DNA from: Fusobacterium varium
GTDB taxonomy: Bacteria; Fusobacteriota; Fusobacteriia; Fusobacteriales; Fusobacteriaceae
Length of the DNA stretch: 64,000 nt
NCBI GenBank assembly: GCA_002356455.1
Contig: AP017968.1
Location: 1,426,001 to 1,490,000, forward strand
Reading direction: 5' to 3'
Below, piece after piece: positions 35,170-43,823 of the stretch. The position numbers and the translations under genes are program-made. How positions within the stretch are numbered: position 1 is the stretch's first letter; each line of letters starts with the position of its first letter. The notes under the pieces are model-generated. The model saw only the letters and a program-made list of their open reading frames with translations, was not told where the DNA came from and made no database searches.

Positions 35170-36552
35170 ATGGATTTACAAAAAAAAGTGTTGGATTATA
35201 AAGAAGAAGTTATAAAAGGAATACAAGGTGCTGTACAAATAAAAAGTGTTCAGGAACCTGCAAAAGAAGGAAAACCTTTTGGTGATGGTCCAGCAGAAGC
35301 TTTACAATATTTCTTAAATCTAGGAAAAGAATTAGGATTTGAAGTTAAAAATTTTGACAATTATGCTGGTACTATAGAGTTTGGAGAAGGAGAAGAAACT
35401 GTAGGAATATTAGGTCATGTAGATGTGGTACCAGAGGGAGAAGGATGGACTTATCCTCCATATAGTGCAACTATAGCAGATGGAAAAATCTTTGGAAGAG
35501 GAACTTTAGATGATAAAGGACCTTCAATGGTTTGTCTTTATGCTATGAAAGCAATAAAAGATTCTGGAATTAAACTAAGCAGAAAAATCAGAATGATAAT
35601 AGGAGCTAATGAAGAAACTGGAAGTCTTTGTATGGAGCATTATTTTAATACATTAAAACAGCCACAGCCTACATTGGCATTTACTCCTGATTCGAGTTTT
35701 CCTGTAACATTTGCTGAAAAAGGTATAGTTCGTGTAAAACTTTCAAATACTTATAAAACTTTAAATGATATAATTATAAAGGGAGGAAATGCATATAATT
35801 CTGTTCCAGATAAAGCAGAAGCAGTTCTTCCAGTAGAATTTGCTGAAGGACTTGCAGAAAAAGCTGCTTCATACAATGAAGGAAAAGAATACAAGATAGA
35901 AATTGAAGTAAAGAATGGAAAATATCATATTACTTCTTTAGGAAAATCTTCTCATGCAGCTAGACCAACAGAGGGATACAATTCTATCAGTGCATTATTT
36001 GCATTTTTAGGAACTGTAAATATTAAAAATGAAGAATTAAATTCATTAATAGGATTCTTTAAAGAATATATAAAAATGGAAAATAATGGAGCTTCTTTTG
36101 GAATAAATTTTAAAGATGAGGAAAGTGGAAGCCTTACTCTTAATCTAGGAAAAATGGTACTTGAAAATGGAAAATTAGAATTATGCATAGATATGAGATG
36201 TCCAGTTCTTGTACCTAATACTAAAGTTATTGAAACTTTAAAGGAAAAAACTGCTGGAAAAATGGAGCTTGAAGTTACTGGGAATTCAGCACCACTATAT
36301 GTAGCTAAAGATAGTTTTCTTGTATCTACTCTTATGAATATTTATAAAGAAATAACTGGTGATGTAAATGCACAGCCAGTAGCTATTGGAGGAGGAACTT
36401 ATGCGAGAGAAGTAACTAATGGAGTTGCATTTGGAGCTCTTTTATCATCACAAGAAAATAATATGCATCAAAAAAATGAATATCTTGAAATAGATAAAAT
36501 AGATACATGGTTAAAAATATATGTAGAGGCTATTTACAGATTAGCAAAATAA
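35170..36552 (+). CDS. M20 family dipeptidase (PepV/Sapep-like)
   Basis: A 460-residue dinuclear zinc peptidase. The metal-site residues are visible as H83 and D85 (GHVDVV), D114-D115 (GTLDDKG) and E148-E149 (NEETG). The length and the lid-domain insertion fit the PepV/Sapep group, which cleaves dipeptides in the cytoplasm. There is no signal peptide. It starts 24 bases after mlaA with GGAGG, so it may share that transcript, although the functional link is unclear. Confidence 0.9.
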   Translation: MDLQKKVLDYKEEVIKGIQGAVQIKSVQEPAKEGKPFGDGPAEALQYFLNLGKELGFEVKNFDNYAGTIEFGEGEETVGILGHVDVVPEGEGWTYPPYSATIADGKIFGRGTLDDKGPSMVCLYAMKAIKDSGIKLSRKIRMIIGANEETGSLCMEHYFNTLKQPQPTLAFTPDSSFPVTFAEKGIVRVKLSNTYKTLNDIIIKGGNAYNSVPDKAEAVLPVEFAEGLAEKAASYNEGKEYKIEIEVKNGKYHITSLGKSSHAARPTEGYNSISALFAFLGTVNIKNEELNSLIGFFKEYIKMENNGASFGINFKDEESGSLTLNLGKMVLENGKLELCIDMRCPVLVPNTKVIETLKEKTAGKMELEVTGNSAPLYVAKDSFLVSTLMNIYKEITGDVNAQPVAIGGGTYAREVTNGVAFGALLSSQENNMHQKNEYLEIDKIDTWLKIYVEAIYRLAK

Positions 36553-36640
36553 AAAAGGAAAAAGGCTGGTAAAAAAGTATATTTTCTAGTATGATATTAT
36601 GGTAACGAAATATAATATAGACTAAGGAGATATACAAATT

Positions 36641-37510
36641 ATGGACTGGAAAAAGCTGACTATTGAAGACAAGGAAATAATAGATAATTTTACCAAAGGA
36701 AAATTTAAAACTTGTGATTATAATTTTACTAATCTTTTTTTGTGGAGTCAGGGAGAAGATCTTCATTATAAAATAGAGAATGATGTATTAATTATACATG
36801 GAACATTTGTAGAGGATGAATACTGTTTTATGCCTATTCCTAAAAACGAAAATGCAATAGGTGCAATGAAGGAAATAATAAAAGTTTTACTTCAAAACAG
36901 TAAAAAAATAGTACTTGTTCCTGAAGAATGGAAAGAAAAACTTGAAGATAGTTTTATACTTGAAGAGAGAAGAGATAGCTTTGATTATGTTTATTCTATA
37001 GAAAGCTTAGCTTATTTAAAAGGAAGAAAGTATGCTAAAAAGAAAAATAGAGTACATAATTTTATGAAAAGTTATAATTACAGTTATGAGTCTGTGACTT
37101 CTGAAAATGTAGAGGAAGTTATAGATTTTCAAACTAACTGGTGTCATGATAAAGAGTGTGAAATTATTCCAGTATTGAGAAATGAAAATATGGGGATATT
37201 GAATCTTCTTCATAATTTTGACAGACTTGGAATAAAAGGTGGAATATTAAGAGTAGAAGGAAAGATAGTGGCTTATACATTAGGAGAAGCAATAAGTGAT
37301 GAATATGTAGTTATACACATTGAAAAAGGTTTAAATGACTATGTAGGAAGTTATCAGATGATAAATATGACTTTCCTTGAAAAAGAATTTACTGATTATA
37401 AATTTGTAAATAGAGAAGATGATTTTGGTGATGAAGGATTAAGGGAAGCAAAAGAATCATATCATCCATTAGAGTTATTAAAAAAATATGAAATAATTGG
37501 AATAAGATAA
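36641..37510 (+). CDS. DUF2156 (phosphatidylglycerol lysyltransferase-like GNAT) protein
   Basis: A 289-residue soluble protein with the tandem GNAT layout of DUF2156: the N-terminal TCDYNFTNLFLWSQG, then GRKYAKKKNRVHNFMKSY. A C-terminal acyltransferase part includes GIKGGILRVEGKIVAYTLGEAIS. Related domains transfer aminoacyl groups to lipids or peptides, but stand-alone cytoplasmic members are mostly uncharacterised. It is followed by a strong terminator. Confidence 0.78.
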   Translation: MDWKKLTIEDKEIIDNFTKGKFKTCDYNFTNLFLWSQGEDLHYKIENDVLIIHGTFVEDEYCFMPIPKNENAIGAMKEIIKVLLQNSKKIVLVPEEWKEKLEDSFILEERRDSFDYVYSIESLAYLKGRKYAKKKNRVHNFMKSYNYSYESVTSENVEEVIDFQTNWCHDKECEIIPVLRNENMGILNLLHNFDRLGIKGGILRVEGKIVAYTLGEAISDEYVVIHIEKGLNDYVGSYQMINMTFLEKEFTDYKFVNREDDFGDEGLREAKESYHPLELLKKYEIIGIR

Positions 37511-37517
37511 AATATCA

Positions 37518-37548
37518 ACTGGGACTTAGAAATAAGTCTCAGTTTTTA
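37518..37548 (+). terminator. terminator of the DUF2156 gene
   Basis: AACTGGGACTTA pairs with TAAGTCTCAGTT around a three-base loop and is followed by T residues. Confidence 0.85.
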
Positions 37549-37661
37549 TATATATAATTTTTTATATTTTTATACAAAATAAATATGCAGTTTGAAAAAT
37601 TAAGAGTAAAATATACTGTTAAATATGATATAATATAAACAATTATTGAAGGAGGGTTTTT

Positions 37662-39071
37662 ATGGGACAAAAGTATGAATTGAATTTTTTAAATGAAAAT
37701 GATATAAACCTTTTAATAAAAGAATCTGAAAAAAAAGCTGAAAATAAAGAATTTGTAAGAAAAATATTGGAAAAAGCTTTAGAGGCCAAAGGTATTACTG
37801 ATGAAGAAGCTGCTGTTTTACTTAGTATAAATAACACTGAACTTCTTGAAGAAATGTTTGAAACTGCAAGAAAAATAAAAGAAAAAATATATGGAAAGAG
37901 AATTGTAATGTTTGCTCCATTATATGTAAGCAACTATTGTGTAAATAATTGTGAATATTGTGGATATAAGCATGATAATGATGAATTGAGCAGAAAAAAA
38001 TTAAATAGAGAAGAACTTATAGAAGAAGTTAAATCACTGGAAAAACTTGGGCATAAAAGAATAGCTTTAGAAGCAGGTGAGGACCCTCTTAACTGTTCTT
38101 TAGATTATATATTGGAATGTATAAAAGATATATACTCAATTAAATTTAAAAATGGAAGTATAAGAAGAATAAATGTGAATATTGCTGCAACAACAATTGA
38201 AAATTATAAAAGACTGAAAGAGGCAGAAATAGGTACATATATATTATTTCAAGAAACATACCATAAGCCTACTTATGAAAGAGTACATTTAAATGGTCCA
38301 AAAAGAGACTATGAATATCATACAACAGCTATGTTCAGAGCAAGGGAAGCAGGAATAGATGATGTAGGAATAGGTGTATTATATGGTTTGTATGACTTTA
38401 AATATGAAACTATATCAATGATAAGATATGCTGATGCTCTTGAAAGGATAACAGGAGTGGGGCCGCACACAATATCAGTTCCAAGATTAAGGGCAGCAGA
38501 AAATGTATCATTGAAAGATTATCCATATCTTGTATCAGATGGTGATTTTAAAAAACTAGTGGCAGTGTTAAGGCTGGCTGTTCCATACACAGGACTTATT
38601 CTCTCTACTAGAGAGGAAGCTGAACTTAGAGATGAAACAATAAAATTAGGAATATCACAGGTAAGCAGTGGATCATGTACAGGAGTAGGGGGATATTCTG
38701 AGAGAGAAAAAGATAATAAAGAGAAACCACAATTTGAACTTGGAGATAACAGATCACCTTTAGAAATGATAGAAAGTTTAATGAAAGGAGGATATGTACC
38801 AAGTTATTGTACAGCTTGTTATAGAAATGGGCGTACTGGGGATAGATTTATGGAGATAGCAAAAAGCGGACAAATAAATGTAATGTGTGAAGCTAATGCA
38901 TTGATGACACTTAAAGAATTTTTAATTGATTATGCAGATGATAAATTGAGAAAAATAGGTGATAAAGTTATTATAGAAACTTTAAATAAGATGCCTGATG
39001 AAAATTTTAAAAATAAAATAAAAGAAAATTTAAAAGCTATAGAAAATGGAGCTAGAGATATAAATGTATAA
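37662..39071 (+). CDS. hydG: [FeFe]-hydrogenase maturase HydG
   Basis: A 469-residue radical-SAM tyrosine lyase that produces the CO and CN ligands of the hydrogenase H-cluster. The SAM cluster motif is C93-C97-C100 (YCVNNCEYC). The C-terminal CTAC motif followed by a third cysteine in INVMCEANAL binds the second iron-sulfur cluster and separates HydG from the related ThiH. HydE, HydF and the hydrogenase itself are not in the window. It is a single-gene unit with TATAAT at 37629 and a terminator, so the maturation genes must be scattered. Confidence 0.93.
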   Translation: MGQKYELNFLNENDINLLIKESEKKAENKEFVRKILEKALEAKGITDEEAAVLLSINNTELLEEMFETARKIKEKIYGKRIVMFAPLYVSNYCVNNCEYCGYKHDNDELSRKKLNREELIEEVKSLEKLGHKRIALEAGEDPLNCSLDYILECIKDIYSIKFKNGSIRRINVNIAATTIENYKRLKEAEIGTYILFQETYHKPTYERVHLNGPKRDYEYHTTAMFRAREAGIDDVGIGVLYGLYDFKYETISMIRYADALERITGVGPHTISVPRLRAAENVSLKDYPYLVSDGDFKKLVAVLRLAVPYTGLILSTREEAELRDETIKLGISQVSSGSCTGVGGYSEREKDNKEKPQFELGDNRSPLEMIESLMKGGYVPSYCTACYRNGRTGDRFMEIAKSGQINVMCEANALMTLKEFLIDYADDKLRKIGDKVIIETLNKMPDENFKNKIKENLKAIENGARDINV

Positions 39072-39079
39072 ATAAAATA

Positions 39080-39125
39080 AAAGCTGATCATAAAATAGAT
39101 TCTTATCTTATGACCAGCTTTATTT
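39080..39125 (+). terminator. terminator of hydG
   Basis: AAAGCTG and TCATAA pair with TTATGA and CAGCTTT, with one mismatch and a T-rich tail. Confidence 0.75.
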
Positions 39126-39157
39126 TTAACGCCATATTTTTTTAAAATAATATAGTA

Positions 39158-39406
39158 TTAAAATTTTTCTAACAGGAAATCTGTAAATTGGTTAAGATTT
39201 TCAGTACTCTCTGTAGAAGCATAAGCCAAACTTCCAAGAGTATTCCACTCAGAAGGGCTAAGTTTAATCTCTTCATTTTTAGCTTTTTCATCAATCAAGC
39301 TAAAGAAAGCATTCAGATTCTCTTTAAGTTCTTTATCAAGTTCCTGTCTTTTTTTTAGGTTTTCAGATAGATTCTGAATTTCTTTTTTTAGTAAGCAACT
39401 TTGCAC
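39158..39406 (-). CDS. small helical hypothetical protein
   Basis: An 82-residue protein, highly charged in its first half (KKRQELDKELKENLNAFF) and likely coiled-coil, with a more conserved-looking C-terminal LSPSEWNTLGSLAYASTES. I do not recognise a family. It uses a GTG start preceded by AAGGAG at correct spacing. It lies alone between hydG and the small membrane-protein cluster. Confidence 0.55.
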   Translation of the reverse strand: MQSCLLKKEIQNLSENLKKRQELDKELKENLNAFFSLIDEKAKNEEIKLSPSEWNTLGSLAYASTESTENLNQFTDFLLEKF

Positions 39407-39607
39407 TTTAATCTCTCCTTTTTTTAAATTTCACATAATATTATCATACTTTTTCATGAATATGTCAATAGATTTTTTATAATTAATAAATTTGCTTTAA
39501 TATTTTTCAATTTTTTTATTTAATTAAATTGAAATTTTTTTTTATTTTTTGAAATAAAAATTTTATAAATTTAAAGAAAGTTTTAAAAAATGAACTCCAA
39601 TTTGTCA

Positions 39608-39636
39608 TTGACTAATAAAATTTAATTCTATATTAT
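39608..39636 (+). promoter_or_regulatory. promoter of the first small membrane-protein gene
   Basis: TTGACT at 39608-39613, 17-base spacer, TATTAT at 39631-39636, 31 bases before the start codon. Confidence 0.7.
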
Positions 39637-39667
39637 ATAAAATAAGCAAAGACATTGGGGGAATTTC

Positions 39668-40045
39668 ATGAAAAAATTTTTTGATATGTTTGTGTTGAAG
39701 TTAGGGATATGTGTGAATATAATAGGAATTATATTTGTATTAATTGTTCTTAATGAAAAATCAAAAGCTTCTATGCTTATAGTAACATATGTATCATGTT
39801 TGAGAAATATATTGATATTTACTAAGTGGATAGAAGATGACAGGTTTGTATTAAAATATTATATTCCATGTATTGTAGCTGACTTTTCTCTGGAAACGTT
39901 TATTAGATTATTCATGGAAGTTTTTTTGATTAATAAAGATGTAAAAGAAGTTGTATGGATAGTTATAATAATGGGGGGAGGAATGTCTTTTGCAGGTTCA
40001 TATTTATATCAGTTTTTCAAATTAAAATCCTATAAATATAATTGA
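39668..40045 (+). CDS. four-helix small membrane protein, paralogue A
   Basis: A 125-residue protein with four hydrophobic segments and a conserved-looking central loop FTKWIEDDRFVLKYY. I do not recognise a family. It is paralogous to the protein at 40958: the same length and topology, a matching IxFxxWIxDDxxxxKYY pattern and an identical last twelve residues YQFFKLKSYKYN. It has its own promoter and a terminator shared with the convergent MORN-repeat gene. A membrane role, perhaps in envelope stress or immunity, would be guesswork. Confidence 0.65.
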   Translation: MKKFFDMFVLKLGICVNIIGIIFVLIVLNEKSKASMLIVTYVSCLRNILIFTKWIEDDRFVLKYYIPCIVADFSLETFIRLFMEVFLINKDVKEVVWIVIIMGGGMSFAGSYLYQFFKLKSYKYN

Positions 40046-40055
40046 TTTATTAATT

Positions 40056-40093
40056 AAAAAACACATCAATGTAAATTATTTGATGTGTTTTTT
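40056..40093. terminator. convergent bidirectional terminator
   Basis: AAAAAACACATCAA and TTGATGTGTTTTTT form a perfect 14-base-pair stem between the plus-strand membrane gene and the minus-strand lipoprotein gene. Confidence 0.9.
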
Positions 40094-40098
40094 GTATA

Positions 40099-40701
40099 TT
40101 ATAGTAAAATCATAAGCTGTTCAGCAATAAGTTTACCATTTTTATATATTCCCTTCCATTTTAAACTGCCATTTTCATAGTAGGTTTTCCATTCTCCAGT
40201 ACCTGCACCATTATCATATTCTTTCTCAGATTCAAGCCCTCCATTATAATAATAACTTTTCCATTCACCATGAGGCTTTCCATCTTTATATATTCCTTTT
40301 AAGGCCAATTTTCCATTAAGATGATATTTTAAAAATAAATTATTAGGAAGTCCATTTTTAAATTCAGTATCAATATTTAAATTTCCATTTTGATAATAAG
40401 TTTTGAATATACCATCTTCTATATTATTTTTATAATTTCCCTCTAATTTGATTTTTCCATTTTGGTAATAAATTTTCTCCAGACCATTTTTAGTTCCATC
40501 TTTATAACATGTAACTTTTTTTAACTGGCCATTATCATATTTTTCTGTAAGTATACCAGAAAAATGTTTACTGATTCCCAAGACACTTTCTTTTTCATGA
40601 AGTGATGGAGATTTTTGAGGTATTGTTGTATTATTATTATTTTCATTATTACAACTTAATAATAGAAATATTACAGAAAATAGTAATATAAATTTTTTCA
40701 T
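40099..40701 (-). CDS. MORN-repeat (YwqK-type) lipoprotein
   Basis: A 200-residue secreted lipoprotein. A short signal peptide ends in the lipobox LLLSC, followed by Asn-rich linker and about seven MORN-like repeats with the pattern ENGxLKxxGxYKNGK (for example YQNGKIKLEGNYKNN and YENGSLKWKGIYKNG). Such proteins are numerous in Fusobacterium genomes and are sometimes labelled YwqK family antitoxins, though no toxin is adjacent here. The ribosome binding site GGAGGAAG makes ATG 40701 the start. It should lie on the outer-membrane or periplasmic side. Confidence 0.8.
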   Translation of the reverse strand: MKKFILLFSVIFLLLSCNNENNNNTTIPQKSPSLHEKESVLGISKHFSGILTEKYDNGQLKKVTCYKDGTKNGLEKIYYQNGKIKLEGNYKNNIEDGIFKTYYQNGNLNIDTEFKNGLPNNLFLKYHLNGKLALKGIYKDGKPHGEWKSYYYNGGLESEKEYDNGAGTGEWKTYYENGSLKWKGIYKNGKLIAEQLMILL

Positions 40702-40864
40702 GTATTCTTCCTCCCCCATTTTTATAAATATTACATTTTATTATATCATAAATTTGATAAAAATCGTAAAAATAGATAGATATATTAGTTTTTTAGAGAT
40801 GAAAGATAAATATATATATGTATAGTGGATTAATAGAAATAGATTTATCTTTAATTTTTTAGTT

Positions 40865-40892
40865 TTGACATTTAGATAAAAAAGCTTATAAT
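40865..40892 (+). promoter_or_regulatory. consensus promoter of the second small membrane-protein gene
   Basis: A perfect TTGACA at 40865-40870, 16-base spacer and perfect TATAAT at 40887-40892, 66 bases before the start codon. Confidence 0.75.
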
Positions 40893-40957
40893 ATAAACAA
40901 AAAGAATGGAAAAGATTAATTTTTATAAAACTATAAAAATTATTTAGGAGGTGCTAT

Positions 40958-41341
40958 ATGTGGGATGTTTTGGACAGATATGTATTGACAGTAGGAATAA
41001 TATTTCATATATTTGGAACAGTTTTTCTTACTGGAGTTATACTTGATGAAAATAAATACTTGCTTCAGATAATACAATACACTTCTTTAAGTAAAAGTGT
41101 AATAATTTTCAGCCATTGGATAGGAGATGATAAATATAAATTTAAATATTATTTTTTATACTTTATTTTAAACTTTATTATTTTACTTTTATCAGGATTT
41201 TTTATAAGGACTTTTGTCAGTCAGAATATAAAAACTACACTATTTTTAGGAACTGTTATGTTTTTAATTGGTCTTATTCTCACTTTTATAAATGCATTTT
41301 TATATCAATTTTTTAAGTTAAAATCATACAAATATAATTAA
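40958..41341 (+). CDS. four-helix small membrane protein, paralogue B
   Basis: A 127-residue paralogue of the protein at 39668, with four hydrophobic segments, the central SHWIGDDKYKFKYY loop and the identical C-terminal tail YQFFKLKSYKYN. The two genes flank the MORN-repeat lipoprotein gene and probably arose by duplication. The family is not one I recognise. A near-perfect promoter and an AGGAGG ribosome binding site suggest it is well expressed under some condition. Confidence 0.65.
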   Translation: MWDVLDRYVLTVGIIFHIFGTVFLTGVILDENKYLLQIIQYTSLSKSVIIFSHWIGDDKYKFKYYFLYFILNFIILLLSGFFIRTFVSQNIKTTLFLGTVMFLIGLILTFINAFLYQFFKLKSYKYN

Positions 41342-41391
41342 AATATAAATAATTTTTTTCTTGATATTTTTATACTGTTTATAAGAATAAT

Positions 41392-41420
41392 TTGACAAAA
41401 AAATAAAAAAATTATATCAT
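41392..41420 (+). promoter_or_regulatory. promoter of the GYD-repeat lipoprotein gene
   Basis: TTGACA at 41392-41397, 17-base spacer, TATCAT at 41415-41420, 60 bases before the preferred start. Confidence 0.65.
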
Positions 41421-41480
41421 AAAATATATATTTTTATGGCGTTGATTATATTTAGAAGAGAAATAAAATTAGGAGGAAAA

Positions 41481-41726
41481 ATGAAGAAAATATTATTTTT
41501 ATCTATAATTTTATTGTTGTTAAGTTCTTGTACTAATGTGGATGAAAGAGGCTTTTATACTGATGGAGAAAATATAAGAAAACATAAAATAACTGGGACA
41601 TATTATGACCCAAATGGATATGATATAGATAATCATGATATGGATGGTTATAATCCAGAAGGGTATGATTATGATGGATATACAAGAGAAGAATATAAAA
41701 AAATATTAAAATATAAAGAAAAATAA
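41481..41726 (+). CDS. small lipoprotein with Gly-Tyr-Asp repeats
   Basis: An 81-residue lipoprotein with the lipobox LLSSC at the end of its signal peptide. The mature part holds a tandem pattern of YDPNGYD, NHDMDGYN, PEGYD and YDGYT, close to a repeating DxxGY unit, and ends in a basic tail. Tyr- and Asp-rich repeats of this type may bind metal or cell-wall polymers, but I cannot assign a function. An upstream ATG at 41436 is in frame but lies before the ribosome binding site AGGAGG; the ATG at 41481 gives a proper signal peptide. Confidence 0.65.
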   Translation: MKKILFLSIILLLLSSCTNVDERGFYTDGENIRKHKITGTYYDPNGYDIDNHDMDGYNPEGYDYDGYTREEYKKILKYKEK

Positions 41727-41737
41727 TAAAAAATTAA

Positions 41738-41768
41738 TGAGAGGGGAGAAATCTCCTCTTCAATTTTT
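41738..41768 (+). terminator. terminator of the GYD-repeat lipoprotein gene
   Basis: GAGGGGAGA and TCTCCTC form a short G+C-rich stem with one bulge, followed by AATTTTTT. Confidence 0.7.
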
Positions 41769-41876
41769 TATATACTGCACTAAAAAAAGATAATAAGATG
41801 TTAAACAGTATAATATAAAAAAGAAGTTAAAAATGTATTGAAAAATTAAAAACTATAAAGAAAGGAGTATAATTTT

Positions 41877-42647
41877 ATGATAGAAACAGGGAATGTAATG
41901 ACAGCTTTTATTCTTACATTATTAGCTGGTCTTGCAATGGGAGTAGGAAGCATTATATCGTTTATAGGGAAAAAAACAAATAAAAGATTCCTATCAGCCT
42001 CATTAGGATTTGCAAGTGGTGTAATGATATATGTTGCATTTGTGGAAATATTTATGGAATCAAGAGAATCATTAGTTGAAATTTACAGTGGGAGCAGAGG
42101 ATTGTGGATAGCAGTTATTTCATTTTTTACAGGAATGATTTTTATGATTCTCACAGAAAAATTTTGTTTAAAAGAAAATCAAGAAGAAAATGAGGAAAAA
42201 TCTGTATACCGAATGGGAGTAATGACTGCTGTGGCAATAGGAATACATAATTTTCCAGAAGGAATGGCAATATTTGCATCAGTACTAAAAACTCCAGCAT
42301 TAGGTTTTTCTGTAGCTGCAGCTATAGCCATTCACAATATATCAGTAGGAATAGCTGTATCTGCACCAATATATTATGCAACAGGAAGTCGAAAAAAAGC
42401 ATTTGCCTTTTCTCTTATTTCGGGATTGGTAGAACCAATGGGAGCTTTAGTAGGTTATATTCTTCTTAAAAATTATTTAAATGAAAAAATATTTGGAATG
42501 TTACTGGCAGCAGTAGCAGGTATTATGATCTATATAGCTTTAGATGAACTTCTTCCATCAGCACAGAACGATGGAAATCATCATATTGCCACTTATAGTA
42601 TGATATTTGGAATGATAGTAATGGCAGTAAGTTTAATGATAATTTAA
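41877..42647 (+). CDS. zupT: ZIP family metal transporter
   Basis: A 256-residue transporter with eight hydrophobic segments. The metal-pathway helices carry IGIHNFPEGMAIF and IAIHNISVGIAV, the ZIP signature of ZupT, which imports zinc and other divalent metals. The second helix has ISVG in place of the more usual IPEG, so metal preference may be altered. It is a single-gene unit with a good AAAGGAG site and a terminator. Confidence 0.9.
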   Translation: MIETGNVMTAFILTLLAGLAMGVGSIISFIGKKTNKRFLSASLGFASGVMIYVAFVEIFMESRESLVEIYSGSRGLWIAVISFFTGMIFMILTEKFCLKENQEENEEKSVYRMGVMTAVAIGIHNFPEGMAIFASVLKTPALGFSVAAAIAIHNISVGIAVSAPIYYATGSRKKAFAFSLISGLVEPMGALVGYILLKNYLNEKIFGMLLAAVAGIMIYIALDELLPSAQNDGNHHIATYSMIFGMIVMAVSLMII

Positions 42648-42674
42648 GGATTTATTTAAAAATAGATAATTTTG

Positions 42675-42712
42675 TAAAAAAAGGCAGAGTGAGTAATTTC
42701 TCTGTTTTTTTA
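42675..42712 (+). terminator. terminator of zupT
   Basis: A stem of CAGAG with CTCTG, extended by G-U and A-T pairs, followed by a run of T. Confidence 0.65.
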
Positions 42713-42841
42713 TTATATAAAATTGAAATAATATGTTAATATATAAGAGATAAGATAAAATATATTTTTATAGAATAATATATTAACAAAAATAATATTC
42801 TTATTTTTAAGATATTAAAAGTAATAGGAGGGAAAAGAAAT

Positions 42842-43717
42842 ATGGCAAGAAGAATATCAATTTATAACTATAAAGAAAAAATAGGAAAAAGTACTTCTGC
42901 ATATTATATGGCAAAAGCTCTTTCAGAAGAAGGGAAAAAAGTATTGATGATAGATGCAGACCCACAATGCAGTTTAACAAAATTATCTTTGACTATGAAT
43001 AATAATGACAGGCTTAAGGAAACAGTTGTTGACTTGCATAAAGCAGTTTTAAAAGCCTTTGAAGGTCAACCTATTCCAATAACAGCTGAGGTTCCTCAAA
43101 GACTTTCTGACAGATTGCTTCTGACTCCTGGGAGCAGTGAAATATTAAAATTGGAAATTACACTTTCTTTTGCTCATAAAAAAGATAATAATATGAAAAT
43201 ATTTGGAAATATAGCAGGAGCATTTAATGAGTTTTTTAACAAAATGGAAGAGGAATACGATTTAGATTATATTATAATAGATTTTCCATCTACTATGAAA
43301 GAAATAAGCAAAAATTTATTGATGGTATCAGATTATATAGCTATTCCTACAATAATTGATTTGTTTATGAATGATACTTTTATATTATTAATAAAAGAAT
43401 TTCATGATTTAAATGAATTGAGAAATAATATGCTTAGTAAATATAGCGATTCATATTATTCATTCCCAGATAAACAGCCTAAATTTATTGGATTTTTGAA
43501 ACAAGACTATTTATTTGATAAAAAAATAGAAAATAAAAATATAAAAGAAATAAGTATGTTTACAAGAAATATAAAAATAATAGGAATGCTTTTAGAAAAT
43601 GAAAAATTGAGAGCTAATGATTATATTTTATCTCAAATTCCAAATTTAAATAAAAACAAAGAATTATTTAATATTTTTATAAAAGAAATGGCTGAAAGAA
43701 TAATAGGATTAGAATAG
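42842..43717 (+). CDS. solitary ParA-family ATPase
   Basis: A 291-residue ParA/MinD-type protein. The deviant Walker A region reads KEKIGKST (K11-T18): the signature lysine and the P-loop lysine remain, but the usual GG is replaced by EK. Walker A' (LMIDADPQCSLTKL) and Walker B (DYIIIDFPSTMKE) are clear. There is no ParB, and no replication gene next to it, so it is not a normal plasmid partition pair. Orphan ParA proteins often position cargoes such as secretion or chemotaxis complexes. The cargo here is unknown. Confidence 0.8.
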   Translation: MARRISIYNYKEKIGKSTSAYYMAKALSEEGKKVLMIDADPQCSLTKLSLTMNNNDRLKETVVDLHKAVLKAFEGQPIPITAEVPQRLSDRLLLTPGSSEILKLEITLSFAHKKDNNMKIFGNIAGAFNEFFNKMEEEYDLDYIIIDFPSTMKEISKNLLMVSDYIAIPTIIDLFMNDTFILLIKEFHDLNELRNNMLSKYSDSYYSFPDKQPKFIGFLKQDYLFDKKIENKNIKEISMFTRNIKIIGMLLENEKLRANDYILSQIPNLNKNKELFNIFIKEMAERIIGLE

Positions 43718-43750
43718 AATATTTAATTAAAGTTCAGTAATTATAAATAG

Positions 43751-43819
43751 AAAAACTCTCTTAATCTTAGCTTAATAAAAGAAAATTTTTACTAATTAAG
43801 TATCAGGAGAGTTTTTTTA
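43751..43819. terminator. convergent terminator
   Basis: AAAAACTCTC and GAGAGTTTTT form the outer stem, with CTTAAT and ATTAAG pairing inside. It separates parA from the minus-strand block. Confidence 0.75.
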
Positions 43820-43823
43820 TTAT

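Noticed and set aside
40099-40701. YwqK-type MORN protein as the antitoxin of a toxin-antitoxin pair
   Set aside because: It has a lipobox signal peptide and so is exported, and no toxin gene lies next to it. The common family label is not evidence of such a role here.
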